Source of the DNA: Brumimicrobium ulvae
GTDB taxonomy: Bacteria; Bacteroidota; Bacteroidia; Flavobacteriales_D; Crocinitomicaceae
Direction: 5' to 3'
DNA: 64,000 nt
Assembly: GCF_947504225.1 (NCBI RefSeq)
Contig: NZ_CANNGT010000006.1
Coordinates: forward strand, 1 to 64,000
Under the pieces are notes generated by a model. That model worked only from the letters and a program-made list of their open reading frames with translations. It did no database searches and was not told the DNA's origin. The position numbers were made by a program, and so were the translations under genes. This document shows, piece after piece, positions 44,236-54,800 of this stretch; the first letter of the stretch is position 1, and every line of letters starts with the position of its first letter.

Positions 44236-44367
44236 TAATCAATTTTAAAATAAAATTAAGAAAGTTTAGCTTCTTTAGGAGCTTAAAAACAGTAAGATAT
44301 TCAAATCAATTTTTCGATTCCTCATAAAAAATCTACATTCCTTTCATAATTTCAACTGTTTAGGCAA

Positions 44368-44400
44368 TAAAAAAAGCCTTCCGAATTGGAAAGCTTTTCA
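44368..44400 (-). terminator. Rho-independent terminator after the 73-residue gene
   Basis: AAAGCCTTCC (44373-44382) pairs with GGAAAGCTTT (44388-44397) with one bulge; a T-run follows on the minus strand. Confidence 0.75.
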
Positions 44401-44419
44401 AGTTTTTAAACAATAAGTG

Positions 44420-44641
44420 TTACTTTTTTTTCTTCGCTTCTTTTTTGTTGACCCATTTGTCATTTTTGAGCTCACCTAAAACAGTAACATCTTTAATTCT
44501 ATTGTAATCTTCTATGGCCATTAGCATTTCTTCTTTTGTATCACGTCTTATCTTGATACCGTTTGCTTTTGATCCCTCGTTTCTTACTTCTATATAAAAA
44601 CCATCTTTTAATTTCGCTGGTCTTGTTGGCGGTCTACCCAT
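44420..44641 (-). CDS. Small basic protein of unknown function
   Basis: 73 residues: Lys/Arg-rich ends (MGRPPTRPAKLKDGFYIEVR and KDKWVN-type, KKEAKKKK tail). The central part (IKIRRDTKEEMLMAIEDYNR) looks like a small DNA- or ribosome-associated protein. A clean terminator follows, which supports a real gene. I do not recognise the family. Confidence 0.6.
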   Translation of the reverse strand: MGRPPTRPAKLKDGFYIEVRNEGSKANGIKIRRDTKEEMLMAIEDYNRIKDVTVLGELKNDKWVNKKEAKKKK

Positions 44642-44951
44642 AATCCTAATTTATCATATTAATTAAACAAATAACTAGATTTTCTCCAGTTTTTACTAAA
44701 ATAAGAAATGATCTTTAAAAATCCTAATTTACGACAAACAAAATGCAATTAAGTTGCAAATAGCCATTTTCACCTTACTAAATTTTTGAAACGATTGTAC
44801 ATTTTTTAGTAGGCTATTTATCCCATTTCATCCTTCACTTTTAGTCCTATTGATTCACTAATCTTCAACTAATTGAGGGAATAGAGAAAATATATTCTTC
44901 AATTATTGATTAATTAGCGCACTTAGGCGATACAGAACCTTAAATATTTTC
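44642..44951. other. AT-rich spacer without a gene
   Basis: This stretch upstream of mutA shows no open frame with protein-like text, no repeat and no tRNA. The promoter element of mutA begins at 44952. Confidence 0.5.
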
Positions 44952-44959
44952 TATTTTTG
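44952..44959 (+). promoter_or_regulatory. -7 box of the mutAB operon
   Basis: TATTTTTG, a perfect TAnnTTTG, 23 bases before the ATG at 44983. Confidence 0.5.
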
Positions 44960-44982
44960 ATAAAAATTGAATTACCATAATT

Positions 44983-46281
44983 ATGACCAGTTTTTATAAA
45001 GAATTTCCGACAACTACTGAACAAGAATGGCTGGAGAAAGTCAAAGTAGATTTGAAAGGAAAAAGTATTGAAGATGTTTTACATAAGACCCATCCAATTG
45101 AGCAGGTAAACTATACTTCTTATGGTTTTGCCAAGGAAAACAATAAACAGCATACAACTCCAGGACAAGCAAGTTATTCTAGAGGAGGTAGAATAGAGAA
45201 CAATGATTGGAATAACTGCGTTTTTATTCCACATGGAACACCTGAAGAAATGAATGCATTTGCTTTGAAACAACTGATGAATGGTGCGACTGGTTTAAAG
45301 ATTGATTTAAGAGAATTTACAGTTAAAGATCTCGACAAGTTGAGCAAAGATATTGGATTCGAACACATTGTTTCTACTTTCTACTACTCCACAAAAGAAC
45401 AATTTGATTGGTTAAAGAAGTTAGCAGACGAAGATAAACTTATTGGAACAGCAATCAATACGGAAAATGCATCTTTTGGAACATTGAATAATACCAGAAG
45501 TGTGCTTGTCAAAGCTATCGATGTTCAATATGCAGGTGGAAATGTCACTCAAGAAATTGCTTACGCTCTATTCAAAGGTCATGAAGCATTGTATAAACTG
45601 ATTGAAAACGGACATTCAATCGATGATGCTGCAGCAAAGATTAAATTTCAATTTGGAATTGGAAGCAACTTCTTTTTTGAGTTGTCGAAATTTAAAGTTT
45701 TTCGCTCTTTATGGTATACGATTGTTGATGCATACTCACCTGAACATGCTTGTACTTCAATTCCTTATATTGAAGCGGAAACTGGTTTTTTAAACAAATC
45801 ACTAAAAGACCCCAATAACAATTTATTACGTCAAACGACTGAAGCCTTATCAGCAGTTTTAGGAGGAATAGATGAATTAACCATTCGTCCATATAACGCT
45901 TGGTCAACAGATCAAAGTTTAGAAAAAACGCAAAGATTAGGGCTCAACATAGCGTTATTATTGAAAGAAGAGTCATATTTAGACAAGGTAATTGACCCTG
46001 CAGGGGGCGCATATGTTATTGAAGATATCTATTCTGAGGTCAGAAATAATGCTTGGAAATTATTCCAACGTTTGGAAAAAGAAGGTAGCTCCTTCCTTAC
46101 CGAGGAGGTACATAAAGTTGCAAATAAAAGAATTCAACTAATTAACAACAAAGAAAATACATTGATTGGGGTAAATAAATACTTTAATGATGACCCTTCA
46201 GATATTGATTGGAAAGTGGAAGTAAACACTCCTTTTGGAGCCCCTTTAATTTTAGAAAAAGATAGTAAAGTTGAAATTTAA
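44983..46281 (+). CDS. mutA: Methylmalonyl-CoA mutase small subunit
   Basis: 432 residues. Aligned with the TIM-barrel half of the mutase ([76 protein letters not shown]), but without a C-terminal cobalamin domain, as expected for the non-catalytic small subunit, which is short here. It pairs with MutB to form the heterodimer that isomerises methylmalonyl-CoA to succinyl-CoA. The stop lies one base before the mutB ATG. Confidence 0.92.
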   Translation: MTSFYKEFPTTTEQEWLEKVKVDLKGKSIEDVLHKTHPIEQVNYTSYGFAKENNKQHTTPGQASYSRGGRIENNDWNNCVFIPHGTPEEMNAFALKQLMNGATGLKIDLREFTVKDLDKLSKDIGFEHIVSTFYYSTKEQFDWLKKLADEDKLIGTAINTENASFGTLNNTRSVLVKAIDVQYAGGNVTQEIAYALFKGHEALYKLIENGHSIDDAAAKIKFQFGIGSNFFFELSKFKVFRSLWYTIVDAYSPEHACTSIPYIEAETGFLNKSLKDPNNNLLRQTTEALSAVLGGIDELTIRPYNAWSTDQSLEKTQRLGLNIALLLKEESYLDKVIDPAGGAYVIEDIYSEVRNNAWKLFQRLEKEGSSFLTEEVHKVANKRIQLINNKENTLIGVNKYFNDDPSDIDWKVEVNTPFGAPLILEKDSKVEI

Positions 46282-46282
46282 T

Positions 46283-48415
46283 ATGAAGAAAATAGATTTT
46301 AGCCAAATGGCTCCTAAAGAGCCTCAAGAAAGTAAAGCTTTAAGTCCTGTTAAATCCCACGAAACTGCGGAGAAAATCGACTTACAGTCTTTTTACCGAT
46401 TTGAAGATATTTCAGCTTTAAAACAATTAGGATTTGTTTCAGGAATAGCTCCGTATTTGCGAGGACCTTATTCAACAATGTACACTGCAAGACCATGGAC
46501 AATTCGACAATATGCTGGATTTTCAACCGCTGAAGAATCTAATGCCTTTTATAAACGAAACTTAAAAGCTGGGCAGAAAGGACTTTCAGTAGCATTTGAT
46601 TTGGCCACACATCGAGGTTACGATTCAGATCATGAGCGTGTAGAGGGTGATGTTGGTAAAGCAGGAGTAGCCATTGACTCTATTATGGACATGAAATTAT
46701 TGTTTGATGAAATCCCATTAGATAAAATGTCTGTTTCGATGACGATGAACGGCGCAGTGATTCCAATCATGGCTTTTTACATTGTTGCTGCTGAAGAACA
46801 AGGAGTCGATAAAAAGCTATTATCGGGGACCATACAAAACGATATTTTGAAGGAGTTTATGGTGAGGAACACCTACATCTACCCTCCTCTTCCTTCAATG
46901 CGAATTATTTCGGATATTTTCGAATACACTTCTCAAAATATGCCGAAATTCAATTCTATTTCTATTTCAGGTTACCATATGCAAGAAGCTGGAGCTACAG
47001 CTTCCATTGAACTGGCCTATACCTTAGCCGATGGTTTAGAATATTTGCGTGCAGGAATCAACGCAGGATTAAAAATAGATGAATTTGCTCCCCGATTGAG
47101 TTTTTTCTGGGGAATTGGGATGAATCAATTCATGGAAATCGCTAAGATGCGTGCAGGAAGATTGCTTTGGGCAAAGATTGTAAAACAATTTAACCCTCAA
47201 AGTGAAAAATCATTAGCCTTAAGAACACATTGTCAAACCTCTGGTTGGAGTTTAACTGAACAAGATCCTTTCAACAACGTTGGACGAACTTGTATAGAAG
47301 CCATGGCCGCTGTATTTGGCGGCACGCAATCATTACACACCAATGCTTTAGACGAAGCCATTGCATTACCAACAGATTTTTCAGCAAGAATTGCTAGGAA
47401 TACACAAATCTTCCTTCAAGAAGAAACAGGAATTACAGATTTCATTGATCCTTGGGGAGGTAGTTATTATGTTGAAAAGCTCACAGATGAATTGGTTGAA
47501 AAAGCATGGGAATTAATTCAAGAAGTTGAAGAACTTGGAGGAATGGCCAAAGCTATAGAAACCGGAGTTCCAAAAATGAGAATTGAAGAAGCTGCGGCAA
47601 GAAAACAAGCCCGATTGGATGCTGGTAAAGATGTATTGGTTGGAGTGAATAAATATCAACTTGACGAAGAGGAAACCATTGATATATTAGAGATTGATAA
47701 CACCAAAGTGCGTCTTTCTCAAATAGAACGTTTAAATCAATTGCGTAAAAATAGAAATGAAAGCAAAGTACAAAGTACTTTAGAGCAATTAGAAAAAGTT
47801 GCTGCTTCAGGTGAAGGGAATTTATTAGCTGCCGCTGTTGATTGTGCAAGGGAACGTTCGAGTTTAGGAGAAATCTCCTTGGCGATGGAAAAATCATTCG
47901 GCAGATATCAAGCTACCATCCGTTCTATTAGTGGGGTATACTCAAGTGAATCTATGAAAGATAACGATTTTAACACAGCCAAAGCGAAAGCAGACGAGTT
48001 CGCTAAATTAGAAGGACGTAGACCTAGAATTATGGTGGCGAAAATGGGACAAGATGGTCATGATCGTGGAGCAAAAGTAATTTCTACTTCTTTTGCAGAT
48101 ATCGGATTTGATGTTGATATCGGTCCTTTATTCCAAACTCCTAAGGAGGCTGCAAAACAGGCGGTTGAAAATGACGTCCATGTCGTTGGAGTTTCATCCT
48201 TGGCTGCTGGTCACAAAACATTGGTTCCTCAAATTATTGCAGAATTAGAGAAATTAGGTCGAGGAGACATTATGGTTGTTGCAGGTGGTGTTATTCCACA
48301 GCAAGATTATGATTATTTATATGACGCTGGGGTATTTGGAGTTTTTGGACCAGGGACCAAAATCTCATCTTCTGCAATAAAAATATTAGATTTACTTATT
48401 GATAGTGCTAAATGA
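46283..48415 (+). CDS. mutB: Methylmalonyl-CoA mutase large subunit
   Basis: About 710 residues. The catalytic TIM barrel starts near [20 protein letters not shown] with the substrate-binding Tyr/Arg, and has [20 protein letters not shown]. The C-terminal cobalamin domain (from about 575) carries [18 protein letters not shown] with the D-x-H-x-x-G cobalt ligand and the [10 protein letters not shown] and VFGPGTKI blocks. It needs adenosylcobalamin. The ATG at 46283 is chosen over a TTG at 46271 inside mutA. Confidence 0.97.
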   Translation: MKKIDFSQMAPKEPQESKALSPVKSHETAEKIDLQSFYRFEDISALKQLGFVSGIAPYLRGPYSTMYTARPWTIRQYAGFSTAEESNAFYKRNLKAGQKGLSVAFDLATHRGYDSDHERVEGDVGKAGVAIDSIMDMKLLFDEIPLDKMSVSMTMNGAVIPIMAFYIVAAEEQGVDKKLLSGTIQNDILKEFMVRNTYIYPPLPSMRIISDIFEYTSQNMPKFNSISISGYHMQEAGATASIELAYTLADGLEYLRAGINAGLKIDEFAPRLSFFWGIGMNQFMEIAKMRAGRLLWAKIVKQFNPQSEKSLALRTHCQTSGWSLTEQDPFNNVGRTCIEAMAAVFGGTQSLHTNALDEAIALPTDFSARIARNTQIFLQEETGITDFIDPWGGSYYVEKLTDELVEKAWELIQEVEELGGMAKAIETGVPKMRIEEAAARKQARLDAGKDVLVGVNKYQLDEEETIDILEIDNTKVRLSQIERLNQLRKNRNESKVQSTLEQLEKVAASGEGNLLAAAVDCARERSSLGEISLAMEKSFGRYQATIRSISGVYSSESMKDNDFNTAKAKADEFAKLEGRRPRIMVAKMGQDGHDRGAKVISTSFADIGFDVDIGPLFQTPKEAAKQAVENDVHVVGVSSLAAGHKTLVPQIIAELEKLGRGDIMVVAGGVIPQQDYDYLYDAGVFGVFGPGTKISSSAIKILDLLIDSAK

Positions 48416-48421
48416 TAATAT

Positions 48422-49474
48422 ATGATTAGAAACAACTCCATTGACAGGACAGCCAAGAGCTTATTTATTGTCGCATTTATTGTTGTGGCTTTTTATTTCT
48501 TTGGCTCTGTGTTAATGCCTATTCTTTTTTCAGGAATCGCATCGCTTATTCTTCTTCCAATGGTGAAGTTTTTTGAGCGCATTAAAATGGGCAAAGCTTT
48601 CTCTGTTTTTCTAACGGTGTTTCTCATTCTTATCCTTCTTTCCGGATTAATTCTAGTTTTAGTAGTTCAAAGTCAATCAATAGTCACTGAACTCCCCAAA
48701 CTGATGAAAGAAAACGAAAGTTTTTTAAATGTTGACCCAGAAAACATCACCCTCAACTCCTTCAGCAACATGATTGGAATTGAAGTGGAAACACTAAAAA
48801 ACTATATTTCATCTTTGAAAGGTGGTTTAATTACAGTTATTGAAGGCGGATATAAAGGAGTAACAAACTTTGTAGTTTTCCTGATCACCTGTCCAATCTA
48901 TATTTTCTTTATGCTGATGTACAGAAATAATGTCTACAAATTTATTACGGAAGCGCAAAGAAAAAGAGACAATGGTAAAGACAGTGACCAAATCATTGAT
49001 GATGTTAAACACAGTTTATTCCAATACCTAAAAGGAATGCTATTGGTGATGTTAACCGTTGGAGTACTCACCTATCTCGGTTTACTATTATTGGGAATAA
49101 AGTATGCGCTTTTCTTGGGAATATTAACAGCCTTATTAACTCCTCTTCCTTATATTGGGGTTATCATCAGTGCCACAATTCCAGTTATTATTGCTGTATT
49201 GACAAAAGATTCAATTTGGTATAGTGCAGGGGTCCTTGGTGTTTTTGCTGTTGTTCAGTTTTTAGAAGGAAACGTGATTACCCCAAAGATAATGGGAAAC
49301 AATGTCAATTTGAATCCATTAATTATTATCATTAGCTTGGTTATTTTTGGAGCTATCGCAGGTGTTCTAGGACTAATTCTTACTGTTCCTCTTTTAGCAG
49401 TGATTAAAGTAATTATTGAACACTCTCCTAATTTAAAACAATGGAAATACCTTTTTGAAGATAAAAAATCATGA
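48422..49474 (+). CDS. AI-2E/PerM-family transporter
   Basis: 350 residues with about seven membrane helices (SLFIVAFIVVAFYFFGSVLM; FSVFLTVFLILILLSGLILV; FVVFLITCPIYIFFMLMYRN; YALFLGILTALLTPLPYIGV). The last part, EGNVITPKIMGNNVNLNPLI, is the family signature. The substrate is unknown; some relatives are Na/H antiporters. It starts seven bases after mutB and is probably read through from it. Confidence 0.85.
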   Translation: MIRNNSIDRTAKSLFIVAFIVVAFYFFGSVLMPILFSGIASLILLPMVKFFERIKMGKAFSVFLTVFLILILLSGLILVLVVQSQSIVTELPKLMKENESFLNVDPENITLNSFSNMIGIEVETLKNYISSLKGGLITVIEGGYKGVTNFVVFLITCPIYIFFMLMYRNNVYKFITEAQRKRDNGKDSDQIIDDVKHSLFQYLKGMLLVMLTVGVLTYLGLLLLGIKYALFLGILTALLTPLPYIGVIISATIPVIIAVLTKDSIWYSAGVLGVFAVVQFLEGNVITPKIMGNNVNLNPLIIIISLVIFGAIAGVLGLILTVPLLAVIKVIIEHSPNLKQWKYLFEDKKS

Positions 49475-49609
49475 TTTCTATTAGGAATATGTATCCATAT
49501 CTATAATATTACGTATTATTAGGTGTTGAATAGGTGATTTTACCATAAAAACATTGTTATATTATTTAGGCATAGTTCTTGAATCTAAATATTAAAAAAA
49601 TTAAGAAAA

Positions 49610-50329
49610 ATGAAACGATTACTTACAGTTATTACCACTTTGTTTATTTCAATGAGTGCTTTTTCTCAAAACACTTATGATGATTTACTAATTATTCAAG
49701 CAGACGGTAAATGGGAGGACTTAATCAAAAAAGCAGAAAGATATACCTTGAAGAGCTCTACAGAGAAAGATGCTCTACCCTATTACTACCTAGCTTACGG
49801 ACTTTATAAAATTTCATTTCAAGCAGACAGAGGTGAAGCTTATAAAAATGCTTATAAAGATTCCTTTAATGCCATTGGAAAAATGCTAAGAAATGATAAA
49901 GACGGAGAGGTTCAAGAAAAACATGCTGAATTTATTGACGAATTAAAGTTGTCTTTGCTGGAAATCATTCAAAATGAGGTAGAAAATGATGAGCACCGAC
50001 GTGCTTTTGGTTGGGTCATGAGACTGTATAAATTTGGTCGTGATTACGCTCCGGTTTACTATTTAGAAGGTGCTTTACGTTACCGAAGAAATGATAGATC
50101 TACTGCCAATGCAAGATGGAAAACAGGGGATGAATTAATTGCTACTGCGGATATCAATAGTTGGTCTGAACCAGATAAACAAATCTTTATGCTTGGCTTG
50201 TACGAAACAGCTAAAGCCCTAAAAGAAGATCGTCAGGTAGATAAAGCCAAAGAAGTAATGAATATTGGTGCTCCATATCTTGAGGACAATAAAAGATGGA
50301 ATACGATGTACGATGAAATTGTAAACTAA
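49610..50329 (+). CDS. Secreted helical protein of unknown function
   Basis: 239 residues with a signal peptide (RLLTVITTLFISMSAFSQ). The rest is predicted mostly helical, TPR-like (YDDLLIIQADGKWEDLIKKA; LPYYYLAYGLYKISF; VYYLEGALRYRRNDRSTANA). No name. A terminator follows. Confidence 0.65.
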   Translation: MKRLLTVITTLFISMSAFSQNTYDDLLIIQADGKWEDLIKKAERYTLKSSTEKDALPYYYLAYGLYKISFQADRGEAYKNAYKDSFNAIGKMLRNDKDGEVQEKHAEFIDELKLSLLEIIQNEVENDEHRRAFGWVMRLYKFGRDYAPVYYLEGALRYRRNDRSTANARWKTGDELIATADINSWSEPDKQIFMLGLYETAKALKEDRQVDKAKEVMNIGAPYLEDNKRWNTMYDEIVN

Positions 50330-50346
50330 AATAAAATAGAGTTCAT

Positions 50347-50382
50347 AAAAAAATCCATAACATCTAGTTATGGATTTTTTTT
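50347..50382. terminator. Bidirectional terminator
   Basis: AAATCCATAAC and GTTATGGATTT form an 11-bp perfect stem around ATCTA with A- and T-runs outside, between the convergent secreted protein gene and the biotin carboxylase. Confidence 0.9.
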
Positions 50383-50405
50383 ATGTTCAAGTATTGACGA
50401 ATCAA

Positions 50406-51866
50406 CTACTTTATTTGTTCCGAAACGACTTGTTTATTTTGTTTTTCAATTACATCTTCCCAAAGCTGACCGAGAGATGCTTCAAGCGCTCTTTTCTCTT
50501 CTTTTTGTGCAGTATGCATTATTTTTGGGTCAGAGAAGTAATGTTTAATAAAGTTCGTATCAAAATCACCACTTCTGAAAGCTTTGTGTTTCATCACATA
50601 TTTACCAAAATCTAAGGTAGTTCTTAATCCAGAAATTTCGTAATGATCAATGGCGTAAATCATTCTATCTATTGATTCTTCACGTGTTTTTCCCCAAGTT
50701 ATCAATTTGGCGATCATTGGATCGTAATAAATTGGAATCTCCATACCCTCTTCAAAAGCATCATCAATTCTAATGTAATCTGCTTCTGGTTTTTTATACC
50801 TTTTCAATGTTCCTATGTCAGGCATAAAATTACTCAAGGCATCTTCAGCATATACACGAATTTCCATTGCGTGTCCATTCAATTGCACATCCTCTTGTTT
50901 GATTGGTAAAACTTCGTTATTGGCGACTTTTATTTGGAGTTCTACAAGGTCCAAACCTGTTATTTCTTCAGTTACTGTATGTTCAACCTGTAAACGTGTA
51001 TTCATTTCTAAGAAATAGAAATTTAAATCTGCATCCAATAAAAACTCCACTGTTCCGGCACCTGAATAATCACAAGCTTTGGCTACAGCACATGCAGCAG
51101 CCCCCATTTTTGCTCTCAACTCTGGAGTTAAGATAGCACTAGGCGCTTCTTCAATTACCTTTTGGTGTCTTCTCTGAATACTGCACTCTCGTTCGTGAAG
51201 GTGAATTACATTTCCATGGTTATCTGCAAAGATTTGAATTTCAATATGGCGAGGTTTAGTCACAAATTTTTCTACGAAAACAGCATCATTACCAAATGAA
51301 GATCTGGCTTCTGATTGTGCCAAGCCCATTTGTTCTTCCATGTCTTCTTCTCTTTCAACCAACCTCATTCCTTTACCACCTCCACCGGCAGATGCTTTAA
51401 TCAATACAGGAAATCCTATTTCAACTGCAATCTTCCTTGCTTCTTCAAAATCAACAACTGCTTTGTCTATTCCTGGAACCAAAGGAACGTCATAAGCTTT
51501 AACAGCTTGTTTTGCGCTTAATTTATCTCCCATAAGTTGCATCGCTTCAGCAGAAGGACCGATCAATTGAATACCTTCCTTTTTCAAACGTACTGCAAAG
51601 TCTGCGTTCTCAGATAAAAAACCATATCCTGGATGAATTGCATCAACATTAAGGTCTTTGGCTACTTGAATGATTTTGTCTTGAACCAAGTAACTTTCCG
51701 CTGATGGCGCAGGTCCAATATGAACGGCTTCGTCTGCTTCATGAACAAATGGAGCATCTTTGTCTGCTTCAGAATAAACTGCCACAGATTTAATGTTCAT
51801 TTTATTCAATGTTCGAATAACTCGTCTTGCAATTTCACCTCGGTTGGCAATTAATACTTTCTTCAT
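50406..51866 (-). CDS. Biotin carboxylase, acetyl-/propionyl-CoA carboxylase-type
   Basis: 486 residues. KKVLIANRGEIARRVIRTLN at the start, ATP-grasp Gly loop IKASAGGGGKGMRLV (about 157-171), carboxybiotin sites RHIEIQIFADNHGNVIHLHE and ECSIQRRHQKVIEEAPSA, and MNTRLQVEHTVTEEITGLDL. No BCCP domain, so it works with a separate biotin carrier. AccC proteins are about 450 residues; the extra C-terminal tail is unexplained. With mutAB nearby a role in propionyl-CoA carboxylase (PccA) is plausible, but fatty-acid AccC is equally possible. It starts inside the tamB-like stop (ATGA overlap). Confidence 0.9.
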   Translation of the reverse strand: MKKVLIANRGEIARRVIRTLNKMNIKSVAVYSEADKDAPFVHEADEAVHIGPAPSAESYLVQDKIIQVAKDLNVDAIHPGYGFLSENADFAVRLKKEGIQLIGPSAEAMQLMGDKLSAKQAVKAYDVPLVPGIDKAVVDFEEARKIAVEIGFPVLIKASAGGGGKGMRLVEREEDMEEQMGLAQSEARSSFGNDAVFVEKFVTKPRHIEIQIFADNHGNVIHLHERECSIQRRHQKVIEEAPSAILTPELRAKMGAAACAVAKACDYSGAGTVEFLLDADLNFYFLEMNTRLQVEHTVTEEITGLDLVELQIKVANNEVLPIKQEDVQLNGHAMEIRVYAEDALSNFMPDIGTLKRYKKPEADYIRIDDAFEEGMEIPIYYDPMIAKLITWGKTREESIDRMIYAIDHYEISGLRTTLDFGKYVMKHKAFRSGDFDTNFIKHYFSDPKIMHTAQKEEKRALEASLGQLWEDVIEKQNKQVVSEQIK

Positions 51867-54800
51867 TCTTCATTTTTTATTGCGTCCCCCTCCAAATAAC
51901 GCTTTGGAATCGGAACTCGATTATCGTTCTTTTTCTGTATGTCTACCCTGTTTTTCTTCTTTCTAAAGATATTGGCGAAAAACTGGAATAGTTTAAAGTC
52001 CTCTAAAGTATGAAAATCTTCTTTATAACTGACCCCAACACCTTGGGTAAATTGACCTCTTCCTTCATTTTGTAGAACAGTGTTGTTGTTTGACTCATTA
52101 AAAACGTTCATTCTGAATGTTCCTTGCTCATTCAATAAGTACTCAATTTTAACGTCTCCAATAAAGGTATTTTGACTTGGTACATTTCCAGAGCTACCAT
52201 TTTCTGCCTTTTTAGTCCCTACTCCGAAAGATCCAGAAACGAGTAAACGATCATCTAAAAATGATTTTGAAAGTCCAAACTCTCCTGAGAATTGCCCTGA
52301 ATATTCGTCACTTTCCAAATTCACATTCATTTTATACCCTTCGGCCATTTTATCTAGAATGTTGTTAATTTGTGTTGATGCTAAGTCTAAGAAAGCACCT
52401 CCTGTCCCTCCTGCTCCACCACTTTGTCCTGCCAATGGCATAAAAGATTTAGAGATTAAAATGGAAAAGAATTGTTTATTTAACTCGTCACGATCACTTC
52501 TAATTCTAGCAATTACGGCTTTCCCAGATTCTGAAGCTTTTGGAGCTTCTAAATCAAATGAAATTTCCGGACTCATCATATTTCCTGTAATATGTAGATA
52601 CGATAATATTTCCTCATTGCTTGAAGACTGATTGTCTACAACATCTGGCATAACCACGTTCAAGTTAGCGGTGGTTCTATAAAAAGCATTGATATCGAGA
52701 ATTGCTTCGTAGGGATCACCTGTCCATTGAACCGTTCCACCGGGTTGAATGTTAAAATTTTGTTTGTATGGTCCCATTGCAAAGTTATAGACACCATCAG
52801 AAACAGTGTAGGTTCCATCCATTGCCAATTCATTGAATTGATCGACAGTTAAACTCAAGTTTCCTCTTCCTTTAGCTGAAATTTCATCTCCAATTTTCTC
52901 ATCAAAAATCAATTTTACTTCTGCATCGTCAGTAACATCAAAATTTAATTGCAAGTCAACACCTGTCAAATCCACTCTTTTATCCTCTTCTTCTTCCATA
53001 GAACCATCTTTTTTGAAGGTAATAAACCCATCTTCTTCGATGGTTGTTGGTCCATACATCGGGAAAACAATTTTTGTTCCTCGTCTGGTTTTGGCGTTTA
53101 CAATAATTGAAAGGTTATCGGCGTACCCTGTAATTGTTGCCATACCTGTAATGTAGGCATCTCCATAATAAGGATTATCAATATCATAAGTTGTATTCAT
53201 CACCATAAAGCGTTCTACAGGTAAAGGTTTTGAACGGTCAGTGGGCATACGTTTGGTGGGGTGTTCTTCAAGGTTGGCAACAATCTCGAAGTAGAAATCA
53301 CTAAAATTATTATGAAGCAATGTTCCGTTTATAAATCCAGTATTCCCTTCTTTATCCCGAATCGGCATGGTGTTGATATAAATTCCGTCTTTTACAGATT
53401 CTATTTCTCCGTCAAAATACATATTGGCTCCCAGGAGTGCAATATTTACCATTCCATTATCAAAATCAACTTTACCCGTTAATTCTGGTTCTTTAAAGGT
53501 TCCTTTCAGGTCAAGTTTACCATTCAAATATCCTTTTAAATCCGAAATAACATCTGGATCAAGGAATTCACTAACTACAGAAATATCAGTATGATTAAAT
53601 AGCATTTCAAAATCGAGTCGACCTTCTTCATCTGTTTTATTCAAGTGATAATCGCCTAAAAATTGGAATGTTCTTTCGTTACGATAGAATATATCTCCAT
53701 ACATTTTAATCTTATCTTCTTTTGATTTGTAATCGGCACCAAAACTAACGTTACCGACATCGGTTTTATTAATGTGCAACTCTTCTACAATGGCTTCTCC
53801 GAAAAACTGAAGATTGGTAATCGGAGTTGTAACATAACCTGAGACATTGGCTACTCCTGATAATTTTGTATCAGCTCCCAAAATATTTCCAAACTCTTTT
53901 AGATGCAAATTCATGATGTCGAGGTACAATCGATCAAAGCTAGAGTTTGACAATTGTCCGTTGGCTGAAATGTATTGATTTTCATGTTCTAACTTTAATC
54001 CATTCACCAAAAAACAACTATCGGTATAATTGATATACGCCTTTTCTTCAAGGTTCCACTGGTGTCCTCCAAAAGTAAAGTAAGAGGGTGAAATGTCAAT
54101 GTCAAACTCTGAATTTTCACGGATATTGGTAAACCATTCAACGTTCGATTTTGACGCTTTAGAATCTTCAAAAAGCAATTGAGAATCTAGTCCGCCATCA
54201 GCTGCTAATCCTGTAAAGTGAATTCTTTTGAAGGCTAAGGAATCACGTAAAGTCATATTGTCGACATCAATCAATGCCAGAAGTTCGTGGTTCGAGACCT
54301 CTTGAATAGCATATATATTATTTAATTGCACAGTATTATATGAAACATAGTCCGACAATACATTTAAGCCCATTGAGTTTTTACTTCCGTTATAATATCC
54401 ATCAATTTGCGAATATTCGGCGATTTGCAATTCAGGATATAAGACGTTTAATATTGGATTAACCTCCTTGATGGTAATGTCGTATTTGAAAGTTGTTAAG
54501 GCATCTTCAATTTCAACTGCAGAAACATTCATTGCTGGAAAAATTCTTCCGATTTCATAGGTGATGTTTTCTCCAACTTTTGAATAATCGATTAATCCGT
54601 TCAGTTTAGCATCAACAATTTCTGATTGGATGGAAATACTGTCTTTTGATTTATTTCTTTCAACAAAGCCGTTAAAGTTTGTGGTATGAAAAAACTGATT
54701 GTTTTCTTCGTAATACAAGGAGTCTATAATAATATTTCCTTTGAAGTCATTAAAATCAACACCTTTTGCATCGACCTCAATGAGTGTGCTTAACTCTCCT

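Noticed and set aside
50406-51866. Pyruvate carboxylase
   Set aside because: The protein ends after the biotin carboxylase part; no carboxyltransferase or BCCP domain.
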